A DNA stretch of 41,840 bases from a virus. The notes under the pieces are model-generated. The model was not told the DNA's origin. It searched no databases and worked only from the letters and a program-made list of their open reading frames with translations. The position numbers were made by a program, and so were the translations under genes. This document shows positions 31,891 to 39,632 of this stretch, piece by piece (position 1 is the first letter of the stretch; the number at the start of each line of letters is the position of its first letter). The stretch is from positions 1 to 41,840 of the IMG/VR virus record IMGVR_UViG_3300042465_001723. One strand, 5' to 3'.

Positions 31891-32074
31891 GGATGTTAAC
31901 TAGGTTGTTATAAGACTCTTCCTGAGAAAGGAGGTCACGGATGATGTTCAACACTTCGTCTAAAGAGATGGCAACAAACTCAGCATTGAGTTCTCTATCA
32001 TTCTTAATCTCTGAATAGAACACAACGTAGCCGTTAGCTGCTGGTCTAATTTCAATGTGTTGTTCTAGTGACAT
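31865..32074 (-). CDS. Small unknown protein
   Basis: A 69-residue, acidic protein starting with a beta strand-rich segment (IEIRPAANGYVVFYSEI) then helices (LDEVLNIIRDLLSQEE). The stop of the upstream gene and this ATG share one base (TAATG), and the end overlaps the HNH gene by 26. Coding is supported by tight coupling. No domain recognised. Confidence 0.55.
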   Translation of the reverse strand: MSLEQHIEIRPAANGYVVFYSEIKNDRELNAEFVAISLDEVLNIIRDLLSQEESYNNLVNILDETIPQE

Positions 32075-32250
32075 TAAGAAAGTCCCTCAATGTCAATATG
32101 ATTGAACACCACTTCTCGTGGGTACAGAGGATCAAGACCCTCTGCCACAGACTCTTCAATAAATTCAGTTAATGAAACCTCATCTAAATAAATAGAGGGC
32201 AAATCTTCTGGGTCAATAAATGTAGTGATGGATATGTTTATCTTAATCAT
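32074..32250 (-). CDS. Small acidic protein, unknown
   Basis: The product is 58 residues when started at ATG 32250 (MIKINISITTFIDPED). It is acidic, with a C-terminal VVFNHIDIEGLS. It overlaps the preceding gene by eight bases, and its stop overlaps the next ATG (TAATG). No recognised fold. Likely a minor early protein. Confidence 0.5.
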   Translation of the reverse strand: MIKINISITTFIDPEDLPSIYLDEVSLTEFIEESVAEGLDPLYPREVVFNHIDIEGLS

Positions 32251-32509
32251 GATGTTTCTCCAAGCGCATGTCAATCAATTTGGCATAGCCCATAATGTCA
32301 TGCCAACTATCACGATGATAACAATCCCCATTAACAAGTCGTGACATTTTGTGAGCAATCATATCAAGGGCTTCTGCCATGTCAGGTTCTAACAGAGAAT
32401 AGTTAACACCATATTTCAAAACAGCTTTTAAGTCTTGGGCTGTGGTGGCAATGTTAATAAAGTCACCGTAGTGCCTAGCTCTTCGGTCTAAAGTTTCTGC
32501 AATATCCAT
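32243..32509 (-). CDS. DUF6378-like small protein
   Basis: The product is 88 residues. A typical pattern is ARHYGDFINIATTAQDLKAVL, then ALDMIAHKMSRLVNGD, then DSWHDIMGYAKL. These three blocks are what I recall for a DUF6378-type family common in phages, with unknown function but helical, MazG-like look. No catalytic residues are sure. The ATG overlaps the preceding stop (TAATG), so it is coupled to the upstream gene. Confidence 0.65.
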   Translation of the reverse strand: MDIAETLDRRARHYGDFINIATTAQDLKAVLKYGVNYSLLEPDMAEALDMIAHKMSRLVNGDCYHRDSWHDIMGYAKLIDMRLEKHHD

Positions 32510-32844
32510 TATTGCTTACCCCCTTGAGTGATGGTTTCTTCTGTCAATACAAAAGAGTCCCCAAAGCTATTGTGATTTGGGTCGTAAGAAATCTCACCAA
32601 ATTCGCTGTAACATTCATTACAATGTTCCATGATTTGTTCTGCAACATCTTCATGTTTCTCCATAAAAGGAACCACTGAGGCAAGAAGCACACCCATACC
32701 TATCATGTCATCCATCTGTTCTTTAGACAAAGTGATGGGGCCAAAGCCTGATACCAACACTTCAAAGCTTCCGTGCCATTGTCCGTCTTCAATGGTTGGT
32801 CTTAAAATTACTGCCACATCATTAGGTTTAACTTCATTTGTCAT
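32509..32844 (-). CDS. Conserved early protein, unknown function
   Basis: The product is 111 residues, starting at ATG 32844 (MTNEVKPNDVAV); an upstream start would only add a stretch out of the overlap with the exonuclease gene. The N-terminal 45 residues are beta-rich (VAVILRPTIEDGQWHGSFEVLVSG) followed by a helix and an acidic, Cys-containing middle (EHCNECYSE). Its stop shares one base with the next ATG. Possibly helps replication; no family recognised. Confidence 0.55.
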   Translation of the reverse strand: MTNEVKPNDVAVILRPTIEDGQWHGSFEVLVSGFGPITLSKEQMDDMIGMGVLLASVVPFMEKHEDVAEQIMEHCNECYSEFGEISYDPNHNSFGDSFVLTEETITQGGKQ

Positions 32845-33547
32845 GTTCTTCTTTCTTAGGCGGTTGCCATTCCTGTCCTTCATATCGTCTTAGCCAAAGA
32901 AGCCTTCCATTCTCCAGCACTCTAGCTTCATCCCCATCATAAGCTTCTAAGCAAGCAGCATACAAAGCTTCTTCATCAAAAGCTTCAGCCAATATCTCCT
33001 CAGCTTTAACAGGGCCTATGCCTTGTAAGCCAATGATATTATCAGCAGCATCGCCTGTCAAGATTTGTTTGTAAAAAGAATGCATGCCTTGCTCAGGAGT
33101 GATGTGATAGCCTTGCTTCTTTACAAAGTTGTAATGCCACCCTGCAATTTGATCTAAGTCTTTATCTACAGAGGAAATAATGCAAGTGTCTTTTAAAACT
33201 GTAGCTTCAATAGCTATAGCATCATCTGCTTCTTGTCCTTCAACAACAACAGCGCCCCACTCCTGCACCATATGTTGACGCAAGGCGGGGAGATGTTCTG
33301 GTTTAGGGGCTGTCCTGTTTCCTTTGTAGACAGCAGTGATTGCTATGTTGTTCCTGAAGTTGTCTTTCCCTGTGAGAAAGAGTTTCCACTGGTCAACATA
33401 GCAACCATTAAATGTGTTGTCCACACCGCACATAAGGATGTCAGCAATATAACTATTAAGCGTATGCCTAGCAGTGGTAATGCTTTCATCCTTACATGCA
33501 AAAGCGATGCGATATCCTATGATATCGGCATCAACTAAGACTAGCAT
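32834..33547 (-). CDS. 5'-3' exonuclease / flap endonuclease
   Basis: A 237-residue FEN-type nuclease for primer removal or DNA degradation. Metal-binding acidic residues are seen in LVDAD (D6, D8), EGQEADDA (E106, D108, D109), SVDKDLDQ (D128, D130) and TGDAADNI (D166, D169). A helix-hairpin-helix with GLQGIGPVKAEEIL (about 173-186) follows, as in T5/T7-type exonucleases. Start is ATG 33547, sharing one base with the preceding stop (TAATG). The C-terminal tail (PPKKEEHDK) is short and basic-acidic. Genes around it include an SSB-like protein and DNA polymerase. Confidence 0.88.
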   Translation of the reverse strand: MLVLVDADIIGYRIAFACKDESITTARHTLNSYIADILMCGVDNTFNGCYVDQWKLFLTGKDNFRNNIAITAVYKGNRTAPKPEHLPALRQHMVQEWGAVVVEGQEADDAIAIEATVLKDTCIISSVDKDLDQIAGWHYNFVKKQGYHITPEQGMHSFYKQILTGDAADNIIGLQGIGPVKAEEILAEAFDEEALYAACLEAYDGDEARVLENGRLLWLRRYEGQEWQPPKKEEHDK

Positions 33548-33744
33548 TAAGCGTCAGGCTGTTCAGAGAACAAAGGAAGCTGTGCTTCTTTAGCCTTGGC
33601 TTCTTGCTGTGCAGCTTGCACCTGTGGGCTAGCTTGTTGTTGGATGGTGTTAACAAGTTTAAAGGCAAGCTCATAAGGAATTTTTCCCAGAGCGCCCATA
33701 ATGATGTTAACGTCATCAACGTGGAGATCAAGTTTAATTTGCAT
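33547..33744 (-). CDS. Small conserved replication-cluster protein
   Basis: The product is 65 residues, starting at ATG 33744 with GAAGGA upstream. It begins MQIKLDLHVDDVNIIMGALG and continues with an amphipathic helix and a Gln/Ala/Lys-rich tail. Proteins with this look are common next to phage 5'-exonuclease and polymerase genes; no biochemical role is known to me. It is coupled to the exonuclease gene through a shared base (TAATG). Confidence 0.6.
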   Translation of the reverse strand: MQIKLDLHVDDVNIIMGALGKIPYELAFKLVNTIQQQASPQVQAAQQEAKAKEAQLPLFSEQPDA

Positions 33745-33755
33745 TATGTTTTCCT

Positions 33756-34178
33756 TCAAAGAACATCTTCATCATCGGCAGCAATGCCACCAGCACCAGC
33801 GTATTCAACCAAGTCAGTGATGACAAGCTTGATCAATGAGGGGCTAACACCTTTCTTGTTCTTGTATGTCCAATCATAGCTACCAACCAAAGCCTTAGCT
33901 TTGCTACCATTACCAATGTCTTCAGTGATTTCATCACCGTCCACATCGAATGCTTTCATTGGTTTGTTCTTAGACTTACAAGTGATGTAGCGTCCCATGT
34001 CAGCCTTCTTCTCGCTGTCTTGATTGACAGAGATGCCCATTTCTTCCAGAGCCTCCACTGCTGCATCAGACAGATTACACAAGTTGACTTGGTAAGCACC
34101 ACTCATCTCATTCATTTTGCTCAATTGTGCCCAATAAATATCACATTTAATCTTCAACTTCTTTTTCTCTGTAGTCAT
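33756..34178 (-). CDS. Single-stranded DNA-binding-like protein
   Basis: A 140-residue protein started at ATG 34178 (MTTEKKKLKI), with AAAGGAAAT upstream. It is beta-rich (DIYWAQLSKMNEMSGAYQVNLCNLSD; GRYITCKSKNKPMKAFDVDG) and ends with an acidic tail ADDEDVL, as in many SSB proteins, where such tails bind the polymerase or helicase. Sequence resembles phage gp2.5-type SSBs more than bacterial ones, but I see no diagnostic motif. Location between exonuclease and DNA polymerase supports the role. Confidence 0.7.
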   Translation of the reverse strand: MTTEKKKLKIKCDIYWAQLSKMNEMSGAYQVNLCNLSDAAVEALEEMGISVNQDSEKKADMGRYITCKSKNKPMKAFDVDGDEITEDIGNGSKAKALVGSYDWTYKNKKGVSPSLIKLVITDLVEYAGAGGIAADDEDVL

Positions 34179-34211
34179 TTCAATTTCCTTTATCAAAATC
34201 CACCAGTAACG

Positions 34212-35921
34212 TCAGTGGCAATCACGCCAGTTGCTGCCAATCTTTCCCTCAGCATCCACTGGACACCTAAATTGTAACACTTCACCTGCTTTTGTTGCAG
34301 CCTCTTCAATAATTTTCATAGCTTGTTGCGCTTGAGATACATCAACTTCCCATTGTGTTTCGTCATGTACAAAAGCTATAAGCTTAGCGTCTATGTTAGC
34401 TTCATTCAAAGCCTTCGTAGACTCCACCAACCATTGCTTAGCCACCACTGCACCAGCACATTGAAGCAACGTGTTTAAGGCAGCATGCTGTGATCTTATC
34501 CATAACATCCTACCGTCAAGTCCGGGCAGCTTACCAAAAGCACCAATCTTATTTATCCTATCCTTCAGCTTCTTTAAAGCTGGGGTGTTTTCAAGAAAGT
34601 TTTCAATTAGTTTCTTACCCTTCGTTGCAGACACACCAGCGGTGAGGCCAATCTTTGCAGCACCCGCACCATACAACATTGCATATGTCATAGTTTTTGT
34701 TTGGTTACGAAACTTCTTGTGCTCACTATTAGCATCGTCCTTCACCGTGCCTTTAGGAACAAGGCCAAAGGCTTGGCAATTCTTCCAATGGATGTCACCC
34801 TTCAACAGTTCTTCTTGCCATTCCAGATCACGCATGTAATGGGCTAGGCAGCGTAGCTCAATGCCGCTCAAGTCTACCCCCACCTGCACCTTCCCTTTAG
34901 GCACTGTCCACATCTCTCTGCACTCAGCACCATAGGGATTGCCTACGGCTGGAACCTGTGCCATGTTGGGGCTACTGTGCGTACACCTGCCTGTCATTGC
35001 ACCGTTGGTAATCACCTTGCCATGCACCCTGCCATCAGGCTGTACAAGTTCAAGCCAACTGCTAACCTGTGCTACACGCTTTTGCAGCATGAGATATTCA
35101 GACACAAGCTTTGCTTCTGGTAGATCAATGCCTTCAAGCACTGTCTCATCCACAATGATGTTGCCCTTCTCAGTTTTCTTATTAAACACAACACCAAGCC
35201 CTTGCAAACGCTCAGCTATTTGTTGTCTACTGCCGGGATTAAAGACAGTCACTTTGTCCTTCAACTGCTTGCCTGTCTTATCAGACCAGCGTTGCTCAAC
35301 AATGGGCTTAAACACTTCCTGCATCTGCCCTTCAATGTCAGCCATACGTCCACTAAGCTCAGCCTGTAACAGCATAGCTTTGCGTTCATCAAGCATGAAG
35401 CCTGTCTCTTCCATCTGCTTGCATATGAGGGCTACTTCATGCTCAAGCTGAATGCTCTTAGCACTGAAGCCCTCATCAAACATCACTTTAACTAAGTGTG
35501 TGTGGAGTCTTCTAAGCAGCAACACATCTTGCTCACAATACTTAGCCAGCTCTTCAGACCACCCACCATCAAAGTCTGGGAAACCATGCTTGGCATCATC
35601 CAAACGAATGCCCCATGCTTCAAGGCTGTGCAATGATGGTGCTTTCTGTCCCTCAACAGAAACCATCTCAATGTCTGGCTTATACAAACGAGACATGACA
35701 AGTGTATCCTCCAGTTTGCTTGGTTGTATCTTTATGCCCCACACCTTGCTCAGCACTGGAGCATCAAAGCCAATGATGTTATGTCCACACACTTCATCAT
35801 CGCCTAAGTATTCAAGCAAGCCTTCTGGATTTCTCCAGTGTGTAAGCACACCATTTTTCATAGTGACACAAAGCCAAATGGTGGTATGGCTTGTGTTTGT
35901 TTCTATGTCAAGATAGATCAT
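34212..35921 (-). CDS. DNA polymerase A, T7-like, with 3'-5' exonuclease
   Basis: A 569-residue family A polymerase. The N-terminal exonuclease domain has YLDIET (D5, E7), HNIIGFD (D53) and YCEQDV (D132). Polymerase motif A is VDLSGIELR (D350), motif B is RNQTKTMTYAMLYGAG (about 405-420) with Tyr413 at the position of E. coli Pol I Phe762 and T7 Tyr526, and motif C is FVHDETQ (H519, D520). Shorter than T7 polymerase (704), with no thioredoxin-binding loop evident. It starts 14 bases inside the gene that follows the primase-helicase and forms the core of the replication block. Confidence 0.93.
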   Translation of the reverse strand: MIYLDIETNTSHTTIWLCVTMKNGVLTHWRNPEGLLEYLGDDEVCGHNIIGFDAPVLSKVWGIKIQPSKLEDTLVMSRLYKPDIEMVSVEGQKAPSLHSLEAWGIRLDDAKHGFPDFDGGWSEELAKYCEQDVLLLRRLHTHLVKVMFDEGFSAKSIQLEHEVALICKQMEETGFMLDERKAMLLQAELSGRMADIEGQMQEVFKPIVEQRWSDKTGKQLKDKVTVFNPGSRQQIAERLQGLGVVFNKKTEKGNIIVDETVLEGIDLPEAKLVSEYLMLQKRVAQVSSWLELVQPDGRVHGKVITNGAMTGRCTHSSPNMAQVPAVGNPYGAECREMWTVPKGKVQVGVDLSGIELRCLAHYMRDLEWQEELLKGDIHWKNCQAFGLVPKGTVKDDANSEHKKFRNQTKTMTYAMLYGAGAAKIGLTAGVSATKGKKLIENFLENTPALKKLKDRINKIGAFGKLPGLDGRMLWIRSQHAALNTLLQCAGAVVAKQWLVESTKALNEANIDAKLIAFVHDETQWEVDVSQAQQAMKIIEEAATKAGEVLQFRCPVDAEGKIGSNWRDCH

Positions 35922-36153
35922 TGTGTGGTTTATAAATTGTGTTCAGTGTTTCAAAACTTCCGTCATCAAACTTATAAATCACAATGCTTGTAGTGATTTT
36001 ATCTGTGCCCAAGATGGGGTGGTCTAAACCATACACTACAGCCTGTGTAATTTCATTGCTGTCTTGTTTGTACAATTCTTTCTGCTCATCAGTGATGAAG
36101 CTATTAAAGAATTGAGCTTCACCAACGAAGGTGACGATTGGTTTCTGACTCAT
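35908..36153 (-). CDS. Small protein between primase-helicase and polymerase
   Basis: An 81-residue acidic protein (MSQKPIVTFVGEAQFFNSF). It overlaps the primase-helicase stop by four bases (ATGA) and the polymerase start by 14. It has beta-rich ends (ITTSIVIYKFDDGSFETLNTIYKP). No domain recognised. Conserved position between two replication enzymes suggests a replication-linked role. Confidence 0.6.
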   Translation of the reverse strand: MSQKPIVTFVGEAQFFNSFITDEQKELYKQDSNEITQAVVYGLDHPILGTDKITTSIVIYKFDDGSFETLNTIYKPHNDLS

Positions 36154-37784
36154 AACGCTTCTCCTTCTTCTTCAACAAACTCTAACATCCTACCAGTGTG
36201 CTTATTGTAAAGCAAGTTACCAGCAGGGCCTGTTGTTCCACTAAACCTGTTCTTAAGTACACGCACCTTAGTCATGTTGCGTACCTGTTCTTCTTCTGCC
36301 TGTCCGTTACGCTCAAGGCCAATCACCATGTCACTAAGCTGTGCAATGGAGCCACTACCCCTAAGTTGTGCCAATGAAGTGACAGCACCTTCTTCATGTC
36401 CCTTGTCTGATGGACGTTTCAAATGACTGACAATGACCAAGGCAATGTTTGTTTCTTGTACAAGCATACGAAGCTTAGTCATAATTTCATCAATGGCTTT
36501 ACGTTCATCACCACTCTCTTGTGCAGACACAATGATTGATACGTGGTCAAGGAAAATATATTTACAGCTAAGACCCTTTGCCATGTAACGAACACGGTTG
36601 ATGATGTTGTCTGTTGTTGTGCTGCCAAAGTGGTCAAACAAAAACAATCTACCTGTACCCAATGTATTGTCAAAGGCTCTCTTGCGTTCTTCCTCTCCCA
36701 CTTCATGGTCGGGCAAGTGCAGAGGGACATTAGCGGCAAGAGACATGATGGATAAGCCTGTCTTACGAATGCTTTCTTCCAAGAACATGAGGCCAATGTT
36801 GTCCTCTGTCTTTTGCACAATGTGCCATACAATTTCTCTAAGCACTTGGCTCTTACCCAAGCCACTGCCAGCAGTGATGGTGACAAGCTCACCAAAGCGC
36901 ATACCATAGGTGAGTGCATTGAGTTCTTGCCAAGGATAGAAGCAATCTGCTGGAGCCAAAGGCTTAGACATTTCATCCCACAAGGTGGAGCCAGAAACAA
37001 TACCGTCTGGTACAAACTGCTCAGCCCTCCACCATCTGTCTACAAAGGAAGCTTCCTTGCTGTCAGACAACCAGTCACAAGCGTCCTTGTAATCAGGCAA
37101 TGGCTTAAACACCTTGCACTTGCTACCGAAAAGCTCAGCCACTTCCTTAGCTGCCTTCACTCCATGCTCATCACCATCAAAACATACAATGATGTTTTCA
37201 AAGCTGTTGATGTATTCATAGTGTTGCTTGCAATCCTTCAAGGCAGAGCCAGCACCATTACGTATAGACACTACAGGATATTTACTACCTGTCATTTGAT
37301 ATGCAGCCAGTGCATCAAACTCACCTTCCACAATGGTGAGATAGCGCCCACCAATGGGGAACAGGTGCTGTCCAAAGAGTGTTCCCTTGCCCCATGCACC
37401 AGCAGTGGAGAAAGATTTCTCTTTAGTGCTTCTAACCTTAGCAGCCACAAGCTGATTGTCTTTATCGTGATAGGGGAAATACAACCCATCATCACAACGA
37501 ACAACTCCATACTTTTCCATTGTTGCTTTAGTGATGCGTCTATCAGAGACAGACACTGACATGCCTTCTCTGTATTTCTTTAGGAAAGAAACGTCTTGTT
37601 TCACATCCACTTCTTCTGCTGCTGCTAACATTTTTATTTCCTCAGTGTGGCTGGTTGCTGGAGTGAATGTATTACATACAAAGCACTTGGTTGACAAGTC
37701 ATCATTGATTGCTAGTCCATCTGAGCTACCACAATGATGACAAGGTTGGTGTGTCTTTATGAAAGTTAAAGATTTAATTGCCAC
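36150..37784 (-). CDS. Primase-helicase, T7 gp4-like
   Basis: A 544-residue bifunctional protein. An N-terminal zinc-binding motif has C15-x2-C18 and C34-x2-C37. The TOPRIM-type primase has IVEGEFDALA (about 151-160) and CFDGDEHG (about 201-208). The DnaB-like helicase has Walker A GSGLGKS (306-312), a Walker B-like KYIFLDHVSII and a LRGSGSIAQLSD motif. It would unwind DNA at the fork and make primers. The start is GTG 37784, giving MAIKSLTFIK; it overlaps the previous gene by 19. Length and domain order match T7 gp4 (566 residues). Confidence 0.92.
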   Translation of the reverse strand: MAIKSLTFIKTHQPCHHCGSSDGLAINDDLSTKCFVCNTFTPATSHTEEIKMLAAAEEVDVKQDVSFLKKYREGMSVSVSDRRITKATMEKYGVVRCDDGLYFPYHDKDNQLVAAKVRSTKEKSFSTAGAWGKGTLFGQHLFPIGGRYLTIVEGEFDALAAYQMTGSKYPVVSIRNGAGSALKDCKQHYEYINSFENIIVCFDGDEHGVKAAKEVAELFGSKCKVFKPLPDYKDACDWLSDSKEASFVDRWWRAEQFVPDGIVSGSTLWDEMSKPLAPADCFYPWQELNALTYGMRFGELVTITAGSGLGKSQVLREIVWHIVQKTEDNIGLMFLEESIRKTGLSIMSLAANVPLHLPDHEVGEEERKRAFDNTLGTGRLFLFDHFGSTTTDNIINRVRYMAKGLSCKYIFLDHVSIIVSAQESGDERKAIDEIMTKLRMLVQETNIALVIVSHLKRPSDKGHEEGAVTSLAQLRGSGSIAQLSDMVIGLERNGQAEEEQVRNMTKVRVLKNRFSGTTGPAGNLLYNKHTGRMLEFVEEEGEAL

Positions 37785-38011
37785 TCTATGCCTTTGTATT
37801 TAATGTCATGTGTTTTTAATATCTGGGTATAAGCATCAAAGAGTTTCTGCATTCTGCTTTTGTGCAATGCTGCTATGCCAATAATTAAATTGGCTTGCTC
37901 GTCTTCTGTCAGTGGAGTTGACCTGTCCAACAATGCCCACAATAAAAGATCAAGGTCTTCTGATGTACCCCATGCTTGCATGATGAGTGCTTCTAGTTCG
38001 TGATAGTTCAT
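37766..38011 (-). CDS. Small helical protein, unknown function
   Basis: The product is 81 residues, predicted helical (HELEALIMQAWGTSEDLDLLLWALLD; LTEDEQANLIIGIAALHKSRMQKLFD). It overlaps the zinc-finger gene by four bases (ATGA) and the primase-helicase start by 19. No domain recognised. Possibly a regulator or partner of the primase-helicase. Confidence 0.6.
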   Translation of the reverse strand: MNYHELEALIMQAWGTSEDLDLLLWALLDRSTPLTEDEQANLIIGIAALHKSRMQKLFDAYTQILKTHDIKYKGIEWQLNL

Positions 38012-38166
38012 AGATGTTTTCCTTTGTGTTCGTTAGCTAAAGAGTGGTCAAGAAACACTTCACCACAAATGCGGCAACGCCATGCAACGCTTTCTACAAT
38101 TATAGTTTCTTTGTTGCCGTGTAGTCCACGTACTCTGCCAAAGAATGTGCGAATCATTTCAAGCAT
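38008..38166 (-). CDS. Small C2H2 zinc-finger protein
   Basis: The product is 52 residues when started at ATG 38166, with AAGGAGAAG upstream. The C-terminus has C31-x2-C34-x12-H47-x3-H51, exactly the spacing of a classical C2H2 zinc finger (sequence CRICGEVFLDHSLANEHKGK, then H). The N-terminus is basic and helical. Such fingers are rare in phages; bacterial Ros-type fingers are related in spacing. A DNA- or RNA-binding regulator is possible. It overlaps the next gene (ATGA) and the preceding zinc-ribbon gene by eight bases. Confidence 0.65.
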   Translation of the reverse strand: MLEMIRTFFGRVRGLHGNKETIIVESVAWRCRICGEVFLDHSLANEHKGKHL

Positions 38167-38299
38167 TGTTCTTCTCCTTGAACTTGTCAAAACAATGCCA
38201 GCACATATAACCGTGATTCTTTGTTGACCACCAGACAAAATAAAAAGGGCTGTTGTTGAATCTGTTCTTTAGGCACTTAGGACATTGTTTTATTTTCAT
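38159..38299 (-). CDS. Tiny zinc-ribbon-like protein
   Basis: A 46-residue frame too short for standard ORF calling. It has C6-x2-C9 (CPKC) and C33-x2-C36 (CWHC), a 23-residue spacing as in zinc ribbons, plus a basic C-terminus. It begins with ATG preceded by AAGGAG, overlaps the upstream gene by four bases (ATGA) and the next zinc-finger gene by eight. Two adjoining metal-binding small proteins are noteworthy. Role unknown. Confidence 0.6.
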   Translation of the reverse strand: MKIKQCPKCLKNRFNNSPFYFVWWSTKNHGYMCWHCFDKFKEKNNA

Positions 38300-38643
38300 G
38301 TGTTCTTCTCCTTGAGTTTGGCTTCAATGGCTCGGACAAATTCACGCAAACTTTCATGCCCAACAATGTTCCATGTATCAATTTCCTCATCCGTCAGTCC
38401 TACCCATGTGCGCTGTGGTGGGTGGGTGAAAAGTTTTGTGCCAACAGGCAATGCAGGTTCATGCCACCAAGACATTGTTATGTCTGCCCCTGTTTCACTT
38501 GTGACTGTCGCCACAGGCTCTTGATTTTCTAACTCTGCAATGGCTTGGCGCACTTTGTCTTTAATACCATCTGTATTCATAATCAAATGAGCGTGTTCGC
38601 CAGCATTTAACGCCTTAAGCGCCAGCTTCAATACTTCAATCAT
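38296..38643 (-). CDS. Accessory protein ending in LKEKNT
   Basis: A 115-residue protein. It begins MIEVLKLALKALNAG and has PVATVTSETGAD and the segment KLFTHPPQRTWVGLTDEEID, a combination often seen in accessory proteins of proteobacterial phages and prophages. Its last residues LKEKNT are also the last residues of the preceding product. It overlaps upstream and downstream genes by four bases each. Function is unknown. Confidence 0.6.
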   Translation of the reverse strand: MIEVLKLALKALNAGEHAHLIMNTDGIKDKVRQAIAELENQEPVATVTSETGADITMSWWHEPALPVGTKLFTHPPQRTWVGLTDEEIDTWNIVGHESLREFVRAIEAKLKEKNT

Positions 38644-38661
38644 GTGTTCTTCTCCTTGAGT
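38297..38661. repeat. Repeated gene-junction sequence (two exact copies)
   Basis: A 21-base sequence at 38297-38317 is repeated exactly at 38641-38661. It carries the last codons of one gene, the ribosome site AAGGAG and the next ATG. A third, slightly degenerate copy lies at 38164-38180. The feature spans from the first to the second copy. Confidence 0.75.
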
Positions 38662-38990
38662 GCATCAATACAGCTATCTGAATTAAATTTCACGATTGCC
38701 CAAGGGTCGATTGCATAATGCAATTCTGCTTGTGTCATAAGTTTCTTTATTCGTGTATTGCCAATCCACATTTCAATTCCCGCAAAACCCACAGGCTCTT
38801 GCTCTGGCTGTGCCAAGGCTGCTTTGATGGCGGTGATGGCTTGTTTGGCTTTGCAGCTTTCAGAGTGCGGATTGTAAGAAAGCACATCGCAACAAGCCCT
38901 GCGCCCAATGTCATCTTGTTCATTGTCGTACTTGATAACGTCTACAAAATCTTCCAACGCCTCAAGCGTTTGTTTCATTGCTTCAATCAT
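38640..38990 (-). CDS. Accessory protein ending in LKEKNT (second)
   Basis: A 116-residue protein, started at ATG 38990 with AGGGG upstream. It begins MIEAMKQTLEALEDFVDVI, has a Cys pair (RRACCDVL) and the segment ALAQPEQEPVGF, frequent in phage accessory proteins. Its start resembles that of the next product (MIEVLKLALKALN), suggesting the two are distant paralogues made by duplication. Ends in DALKEKNT. Four-base overlaps on both sides. Confidence 0.6.
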   Translation of the reverse strand: MIEAMKQTLEALEDFVDVIKYDNEQDDIGRRACCDVLSYNPHSESCKAKQAITAIKAALAQPEQEPVGFAGIEMWIGNTRIKKLMTQAELHYAIDPWAIVKFNSDSCIDALKEKNT

Positions 38991-39223
38991 GCTTGTCCCC
39001 TTGCTCTGATGTCTTCGGCACAATGATGCGGCTCAGTCGCTGGAACATCCTGCAACTCATCACACACCTTTGCACAGGCTTCACGCTCTGCCGCTGCACT
39101 GACGGTCACCAACTCCATCAGGCGTTGCATCATGAAATCGTGTGTCCAAGTCTGAAAACGCTCAGCCTTACCGTACTGCACCGCAATTTCTTTCGCCATC
39201 TCAATGATTTCATCTTGTGTCAT
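38987..39223 (-). CDS. Small phage accessory protein
   Basis: The product is 78 residues: MTQDEIIEMAKEIAVQYG, then AAAEREACAKVCDELQDV and AEDIRARG. This EREACAKVCDE / AEDIRARG signature recurs in small early proteins of many proteobacterial phages. It is helical with three Cys. Overlaps on both sides by four bases. Function unknown. Confidence 0.65.
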   Translation of the reverse strand: MTQDEIIEMAKEIAVQYGKAERFQTWTHDFMMQRLMELVTVSAAAEREACAKVCDELQDVPATEPHHCAEDIRARGQA

Positions 39224-39432
39224 GCTTCCCTCGCTTTCAACATTGCGTCTGCCATTTCATAAGCAAAACCCGCCCAATAATCGGAATACGAATCGACTTT
39301 ATTTTGTGTTGCATATCCAGTGATTACCGCTTGCATAGCCTTTGCCGCAAAATAATCACGCAAGGTCATGCCGTCTTGTGCATATTGTGTTGTTCCACTA
39401 AATGGTCTAGGAAATGCTGCTGGGTTGTTCAT
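39220..39432 (-). CDS. Small phage accessory protein
   Basis: The product is 70 residues, with MTLRDYFAAKAMQAVI and YEMADAMLKAREA, a widely repeated arrangement in phage and prophage small proteins. The N-terminus (NNPAAFPRPFSGT) is Pro-rich. It overlaps neighbours by four bases each. Function unknown. Confidence 0.65.
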   Translation of the reverse strand: MNNPAAFPRPFSGTTQYAQDGMTLRDYFAAKAMQAVITGYATQNKVDSYSDYWAGFAYEMADAMLKAREA

Positions 39433-39632
39433 TTCATACTCCTGATATAAATCGCAAACGAATCAACTGTGTCTTTACCAAACCCCTGCATCTTCTCGAT
39501 GTGCTGTGCCACCTCCTCAATGACCTGCGCTCGGTATGGGTTCAGCGATACGCTGGCTTTCACAGCCTCCTTGCGTTGCTGTGCCTGTCGTTCAATCTCG
39601 TTGGACGCTTCGTCTTCGGGATCAACTATCAT
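39429..39632 (-). CDS. Small charged helical protein
   Basis: The product is 67 residues, starting MIVDPEDEASNEIERQAQQRKEA and ending FAIYIRSMK. Mostly helical and charged. The ATG overlaps the preceding small membrane-protein gene by four bases. No domain recognised. Confidence 0.6.
   Translation of the reverse strand: MIVDPEDEASNEIERQAQQRKEAVKASVSLNPYRAQVIEEVAQHIEKMQGFGKDTVDSFAIYIRSMK

Noticed and set aside
34939-35916. Two + strand open frames (170 and 154 codons) opposite DNA polymerase
   Set aside because: Ser/Cys/Pro-rich antisense products with no ribosome sites; the polymerase frame has all catalytic motifs.
36813-37559. Open frame of 248 codons on the + strand inside the primase-helicase gene
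   Set aside because: The complete, motif-rich primase-helicase lies on the other strand; the product here has no recognisable features.
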